Of a stretch of 64,000 nt of DNA, positions 60,018 through 64,000 are shown in pieces (within the stretch, counting starts at the first letter, position 1; the number at the start of each line of letters is the position of its first letter). Location of the stretch: contig CASEFA010000015.1 in the NCBI GenBank assembly GCA_949287095.1, positions 1 to 64,000 of the forward strand, given 5' to 3'. A program made the position numbers and the translations under genes. The notes under the pieces were generated by a model that was given only the letters and a program-made list of their open reading frames with translations, searched no databases and was not told the DNA's origin. This stretch comes from an uncultured Bacillota bacterium (GTDB taxonomy: Bacteria; Bacillota; Clostridia; Peptostreptococcales; Anaerovoracaceae).

Positions 60018-61064
60018 ATGCAGGATTTCGGATTAGACTTCAGACTTGCCCTTTTGGGATTCGGCAACGCCGGACAGGCCTTTGCCGCGCTTCTGGAGGA
60101 GAAGAGGGATGAAATAAGATCCACATATGGAAGAAACGTAATTATTACGGCCATAGTGACAGGGTCCAGGGGAAGCATAGTAAACCCTGACGGAATAGAT
60201 ACGGCCGAAGCGAGGAGAATGCTTAGGGAGGACGGAGTCTTCAGTCCGGACTTTCCGGGGTACTGCGACAAGACGGCCTTTGACGTGATTTCGTCGCCGT
60301 GCTGCGACGCGGTCCTGGAGCTGACTCCTCTTAATATAATGAGCGGACAGCCTGCCATAAACCACATTCTCGAAGCCTTTGCCGCAGGAAAGCACGTGGT
60401 TTCGGCCAACAAGGGTCCGGTAGCGTGGGCTCATAAGAAGCTTAAGGACATTGCGGACAAAAAAGGCCTCAAGTTCTACTATGAGACTACGGTAATGGAC
60501 GGCACGCCGATTTTCAACCTTGCCGAAAAGACTCTGAATCTGTGCAGGATCACTGAAATATCGGGAATACTCAACAGCACCACCAACTACATTCTGGACG
60601 AGATGGCAGACGGGGTGCCTTACGACACCATAATTGAAAACGGAAGAAAGCGGGGCTTTATCGAAGCCGATTCCGCCATGGATATAGAGGGCTACGACGC
60701 CGCCGCAAAGCTGACGGCTCTGCTTAACGTTCTGGCCGATGCGGACATTACCCCTGACGACGTGGACAGGACGGGAATAGAAAACATCACCGCAGAGGAC
60801 GTGAAGAACGCTGAAAGCAGGGGCATGGTGATAAGACTGGTTTGCCGGGGCAAAGTGGGCCCGGACGGCGAGGTCACGGCTGAAGTGGCTCCGGAGGAGG
60901 TTCCGGCGGGAAGCATGCTGGCCTGCGTAAGGGGAACCACCTCGCTGGTGTCCCTTACGACGGATCTGATGGGAACCATCTCCATCGTGGAGCACAATCC
61001 TGAGATAGAGCAGACAGCCTACGGTATATTCTCCGATGTGCTGAGACTTCTGCAGGAAGTGTAA
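60018..61064 (+). CDS. hom: Homoserine dehydrogenase-type enzyme
   Basis: A 348-residue NAD(P)-dependent dehydrogenase reducing aspartate semialdehyde to homoserine. Rossmann GFGNAGQAF at 14-22, then VVSANKGPVAWAHKKL, YETTVMDGTPIFNL, ISGILNSTTNYILDEM and EADSAMDIEGYDAAAKL; these are the family's catalytic and fold motifs. No C-terminal ACT domain is present, so threonine feedback through ACT is not expected. AAGGAGGG precedes the start. Confidence 0.9.
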   Translation: MQDFGLDFRLALLGFGNAGQAFAALLEEKRDEIRSTYGRNVIITAIVTGSRGSIVNPDGIDTAEARRMLREDGVFSPDFPGYCDKTAFDVISSPCCDAVLELTPLNIMSGQPAINHILEAFAAGKHVVSANKGPVAWAHKKLKDIADKKGLKFYYETTVMDGTPIFNLAEKTLNLCRITEISGILNSTTNYILDEMADGVPYDTIIENGRKRGFIEADSAMDIEGYDAAAKLTALLNVLADADITPDDVDRTGIENITAEDVKNAESRGMVIRLVCRGKVGPDGEVTAEVAPEEVPAGSMLACVRGTTSLVSLTTDLMGTISIVEHNPEIEQTAYGIFSDVLRLLQEV

Positions 61065-61074
61065 GGCCGGTGTT

Positions 61075-61629
61075 ATGTCGCAGATAACCAAAAGAGCCAT
61101 AGCTGAAGCCTTTGTCAGAATCATGGAGAGCAAGCCTATGGGAAAGATAACCATAGGCGACATCGCGGAGGAGTGCGGAATAAGCCGCATGACCTTCTAC
61201 TACCACTTTCAGGATATATACGACCTGATAGAATGGATATGCCGGGAGGACGTTAAGAAGGTATACGGAGACAAGTCAAAATACGAATCGTGGCAGGCCG
61301 GATTTCTCAGCCTTTGCCGGATTATATACGAAAACAGGAAGTTTGTCCGCAACGTCTACGACTCCTTTCACAGAGACTATCTGGAAAAGTATATATTCGA
61401 GATAGTCTACGAGCTGGTTCTTGACAGAGTGAATCAACTTTCCGAAGGCATCGACATTTCGGCGGAGAACAGGCACTACGTGGCCAGATTCTACATGTAC
61501 GCCATAGTGGGAGTGACCGCGGACTGGATGAAGGACGGATTCAGGGAGAGTCCGGAGGAAATGAGCGGAAGGCTTGGAGCCATGATAGAGGGCCAGGTGC
61601 TGGCATCTATAAGAAAACTGAAAAAGTAG
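61075..61629 (+). CDS. TetR/AcrR-family regulator
   Basis: A 184-residue regulator. The N-terminal helix-turn-helix reads KITIGDIAEECGISRMTFYYHF (shown to residue ~45), followed by the TetR-like C-terminal helices with NVYDSFHRDYLEKYIFEI, resembling the DhaS/TetR_C_8 group. Its target is unknown; it lies ten bases after the homoserine dehydrogenase gene and may share its transcript. A terminator follows. Confidence 0.82.
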   Translation: MSQITKRAIAEAFVRIMESKPMGKITIGDIAEECGISRMTFYYHFQDIYDLIEWICREDVKKVYGDKSKYESWQAGFLSLCRIIYENRKFVRNVYDSFHRDYLEKYIFEIVYELVLDRVNQLSEGIDISAENRHYVARFYMYAIVGVTADWMKDGFRESPEEMSGRLGAMIEGQVLASIRKLKK

Positions 61630-61650
61630 GAATAATGAGATTATTTTATC

Positions 61651-61697
61651 AAAATCTCCGTTGTGATAAGAACTTTATCACGGCGGGGGTTTTGTTT
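61651..61697 (+). terminator. Terminator after the TetR-family gene
   Basis: Long imperfect stem (CTCCGTTGTGATAA against TTATCACGGCGGGG) with a short GAAC loop and TTTTG. Confidence 0.8.
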
Positions 61698-61751
61698 ATT
61701 GTAGGAGCACGGAGGCAGGTGATACGGTATTAAGTAAGGGAGGTGTATATT

Positions 61752-63116
61752 ATGGATATTTCGATGCAGATGAAAAAGGCTGCCCTCCGGACGGCGATGG
61801 GATACATAGAAAAGAATCCTGAAAATAACATGCTTAAGCTGATGGACTGGGTGGATGCTCTGGCGGGAGACGGCCCTGACAGCTTTCCTTCTCAGCGAGC
61901 CATGGTGAGAAAGGTTCTGGAGGACAAAGACAGCAGCATGCACAGGCTCATAATGAACGTCTTCCGCGACGTGGATAACGACGTTATAAAGAAGGTGTTC
62001 GAAAACTTCTTCCTGAACGCAAGTCTTGTGGGCTGGCAGAGACAGGATGAGTACAGGAAGAAATACGGCTGCAACATTCCGTGGGCCATACTTTTGGACC
62101 CGACCTCGGCGTGCAATCTTAAATGCACGGGCTGCTGGGCGGCGGAATACGGCAACAGGCTGAACCTGACCTACGACGAGCTCAGCGATATTATAAGCCA
62201 GGCAAAGGAAATGGGTACGTATATGTTCCTGTTCTCAGGGGGAGAACCGCTTGTCAGAAAGAACGACATCATCAGACTCTGCAGGGAGCACAACGACTGT
62301 CAGTTCCTTGCATTCACCAACGCGACTCTCATAGACGACAGGTTCGCTGAGGACATGCTGGAGGTGAAGAATTTCATTCCGGCAATCAGCGTTGAAGGCT
62401 TTGAGGAGGCCACGGATTTCAGAAGGGGACAGGGTACATATCAGGCCGTAATGAGGGCCATGAAGATTCTCAAGGAACACCGACTTCCTTTCGGCGTTTC
62501 CTGCTGCTACACGTCGAAGAATCTTGACTCAATAAGTTCTGAGGAATTCATAGATCATCTGGTGGAGTGCGGGGCAAAGTTCGCGTGGTTCTTCCACTAC
62601 ATGCCTGTGGGAAATGACGCGGCGGTGGAGCTTCTTCCAAATCCTGAGCAGAGGAGGAAGATGTACGAAAAGGTAAGGGAGTACAGGAAGACAAAGCCTA
62701 TATTCACCATAGATTTTCAGAACGACGGCGAGTTCGTTCACGGCTGCATAGCGGGCGGAAGGAATTACCTTCATATCAACGCCAACGGCGATATTGAGCC
62801 TTGCGCCTTCATTCACTACTCCGATTCCAACATCAGAGATAAGAGTCTGCTGGAGGCCTTCCAGTCGCCTCTGTTTATGGCATATCACGACAATCAGCCG
62901 TTTAACTGCAACCATCTGAGACCTTGTCCTATGCTGGAAAACCCTGAGATGCTGCAGATGATGGTCGAAAAGTCCGGCGCTCATTCAACCGACATGCAGT
63001 CTCCTGAAAGCGCGGAGCATCTGTGCGGAAAGTGCGAGGAGTACGCCGCGAACTGGGCTCCGGAGGCCGACAGGCTCTGGGAGAAGAGGCAGGAGGAAAA
63101 GAAAGCTAAGACATTC
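61752..63116 (+). CDS. Radical SAM protein with SPASM-like cysteines
   Basis: A 455-residue radical SAM enzyme. The cluster loop is CNLKCTGCW (Cys121/125/128), with FSGGEPL and the AISVEGFEE strand. The C-terminal Cys set (FVHGCIAGG, NGDIEPCAF, NCNHLRPCP, CGKCEEY) looks like SPASM or other auxiliary clusters. A ~100-residue helical N-terminal region precedes the barrel. Related proteins (often 'radical SAM/SPASM') modify peptides or lipids; the substrate is unknown. GGGAGGTG precedes ATG 61752; the GTG nine bases upstream lies within that site. Stop at 63117-63119. Confidence 0.85.
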
Positions 63117-63138
63117 TAACTCATACATCATTACCGGG

Positions 63139-63183
63139 CATTCCCGAAACGACATTTTGAAGTTTCGGGGATGTCTTTTTTTG
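63139..63183 (+). terminator. Terminator of the radical SAM gene
   Basis: CAT-CCCGAAAC / GTTTCGGG-ATG stem followed by CTTTTTTTG. Confidence 0.88.
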
Positions 63184-63227
63184 CGTGTTGTCAGAGGGGA
63201 ACGGGACGGCTGGCGCTTTCGGATAAA

Positions 63228-63308
63228 TTTTGGTATTTGAAGCAAAAGTCGCAGATTTTGCCGAAAATCGGTAGGCAAAAACCCGCTAAAATCCAAAAAA
63301 TACCAAAA
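63228..63308. repeat. Nested hairpins built on TTTTGGTAT and TTTTGCC
   Basis: TTTTGGTAT (63228-63236) pairs with ATACCAAAA (63300-63308), enclosing TTTTGCC (63256-63262)/GGCAAAA (63274-63280). This fits the class of multi-hairpin intergenic arrays seen elsewhere in the window. Confidence 0.45.
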
Positions 63309-63323
63309 CTTCAGTAAAATGTA

Positions 63324-63352
63324 TTGACTCCTCGCCGGGTCTGTAGTAAATA
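63324..63352 (+). promoter_or_regulatory. Promoter of the phage-regulator-like gene
   Basis: TTGACT (63324-63329), 17-bp spacer, TAAATA (63347-63352), about 35 bases before the start codon. Confidence 0.6.
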
Positions 63353-63386
63353 TGAGTAACAATCTCAGGAGGGAGGAGAATGAACG

Positions 63387-63794
63387 ATGAGAGAATGGCA
63401 GCAGACAAGATTTAAAAAATACGTACTGCCCGATGCAGTGTACTACCAGAGCCTCTGGGCGGTAAGAGACCTTGAGAGAATGGAAGCGAGGATAAAGGAA
63501 CTGTCCGATACCAGAGACGCTATGGAAAGAAGCGGAAGCCTGGTGAAAGAGACAGGTATTTCCTACGGCATAGTAAGAACACCGACGGAAAACACCGCCA
63601 TGGAAAAAGCCATGCTGGAGGAACGGGTGAGAGGAATCCATACGGCAATATCTCACATACCGGACGGTTACAGATCTTATGTCCTGAGCAATATCATAAT
63701 GAAAAATCCCGGAAAAACGTTCCCTAACAAGGTGTGGAGAATCTGGAAGCAGAGATTTCTCTACGACGTTGCGGTAAACCTTTCGATACTGTAA
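63387..63794 (+). CDS. Small protein resembling phage late-regulator family
   Basis: A 135-residue soluble, mainly helical protein. The layout is the same as small proteins often encoded at the end of phage early/late modules in clostridia: YYQSLWAVRDLERMEARI, then a central IRTPTENTAMEKAMLEERV region, and IPDGYRSYVLSNIIM...VWRIWKQRFLYDVAVNL. The C-terminal part may be a sigma-4/RinA-like DNA-binding unit. No phage structural genes are in view, so this may be a domesticated copy. GGAGGGAGG precedes the ATG. Confidence 0.6.
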   Translation: MREWQQTRFKKYVLPDAVYYQSLWAVRDLERMEARIKELSDTRDAMERSGSLVKETGISYGIVRTPTENTAMEKAMLEERVRGIHTAISHIPDGYRSYVLSNIIMKNPGKTFPNKVWRIWKQRFLYDVAVNLSIL

Positions 63795-63803
63795 GGAGAG
63801 GCC

Positions 63804-64000
63804 ATGAATCAGAAAATGAAAAAAAGAATAATTGCGGGAGCAGGCGTCGGGCTTGCATCCGCAGTGTGTATCGGTGCGGTTGTAAGTTTTACGGGTCTTA
63901 AGGATGCGTCGCTCAACCAGGATCGTCCGGAAGAGGAAGAGGAAAGCTACATGGAAGAGGAGATTTTAGGGTATTCGGAAAGGGCCCCTGGACCGAGGGA
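63804..64000 (+). CDS. Exported or membrane protein, cut by window edge
   Basis: Open from ATG 63804 to the end of the window. AAGGAGAG lies upstream. MNQKMKKRIIAGAGVGLASAV, then CIGAVVSF, is a signal peptide or N-terminal anchor, and a Glu-rich stretch follows (EEEEES, MEEE). It is probably co-transcribed with the preceding gene (nine-base gap). The rest is beyond the window, so no function can be assigned. Confidence 0.7.
   Translation, partial: MNQKMKKRIIAGAGVGLASAVCIGAVVSFTGLKDASLNQDRPEEEEESYMEEEILGYSERAPGPR

Overview
This window looks like chromosome from an anaerobic, low-oxygen-adapted member of the Clostridia (Bacillota). Supporting signs are a clostridial-type dcw cluster with a PASTA-bearing FtsI/SpoVD-like protein, the complete [FeFe]-hydrogenase maturation set hydE-hydG-hydF, a Re-citrate-synthase-type protein next to aconitase and isocitrate dehydrogenase, a cdaA-cdaR-glmM-glmS block and strong AAGGAGG ribosome binding sites. 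A family such as Anaerovoracaceae/Eubacteriaceae is plausible, but the sequence alone does not fix it. Most of the window has GC-rich, compactly packed operons. The first 7.7 kb is visibly AT-richer and differently built.

Layout. 1-7.7 kb is an accessory patch: a tRNA-Arg(ACG), a UDG-fold-like orphan, a PcfJ-domain protein preceded by a 21-codon ORF, a WYL regulator divergent from a soluble FtsH-like AAA+ metalloprotease, and gene debris (DUF2779-type pseudogene, DnaB C-terminal fragment, a frame remnant). 7.9-11.8 kb encodes a heterodimeric ABC exporter with a promoter and immediate terminator/attenuator. 11.8-13.6 kb encodes a CobW-like GTPase and an acyl-ACP thioesterase. 14.1-17.3 kb is a copper island (csoR-copA) in which the last 67 codons of copA look like an independently started CopZ chaperone. 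17.3-23.2 kb has an AI-2E-family permease, a nonsense-interrupted nuclease-like gene, and a MacB/FtsX-type ABC system. 23.5-34.3 kb is the dcw cell-wall/division operon mraZ-rsmH-ftsL-ftsI-murF-mraY-murD-ftsW-murG-ftsQ. 34.4-43.7 kb has hpf, a GNAT enzyme, cdaA-cdaR-glmM-glmS, ahcY, a DUF436 protein and a small membrane protein. 43.7-45.1 kb is an unusual unit: a PD-(D/E)XK-like gene bracketed by 120-bp inverted repeats, each a double hairpin. 45.1-48.9 kb is hydF/hydG/hydE. 49-51.3 kb is nadE and murE. 51.9-57 kb is the citrate-to-2-oxoglutarate branch with a GntR regulator. 57.1-63.8 kb has glpP, a beta-CASP hydrolase, udk, homoserine dehydrogenase, a TetR regulator, a radical SAM protein, a phage-regulator-like small protein, and the start of an exported protein that runs off the window.

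How the genes fit together. The dcw genes, the separately located murE, and the glmM/glmS pair supply the peptidoglycan pathway from UDP-GlcNAc precursors to lipid II; cdaA/cdaR links c-di-AMP to the same pathway. Citrate synthase, aconitase and isocitrate dehydrogenase form the oxidative half-TCA route to glutamate, probably controlled by the embedded GntR protein acting on a triple GTATAC site. CsoR controls copper export through a site inside its own promoter.

The most unusual structure is a family of intergenic multi-hairpin elements. Three copies of a 120-bp double-hairpin element keep their stems but let their loops diverge. Other long intergenic gaps contain arrays that reuse one short word in both orientations. 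Two of the three 120-bp copies bracket the nuclease-like gene in opposite orientation.
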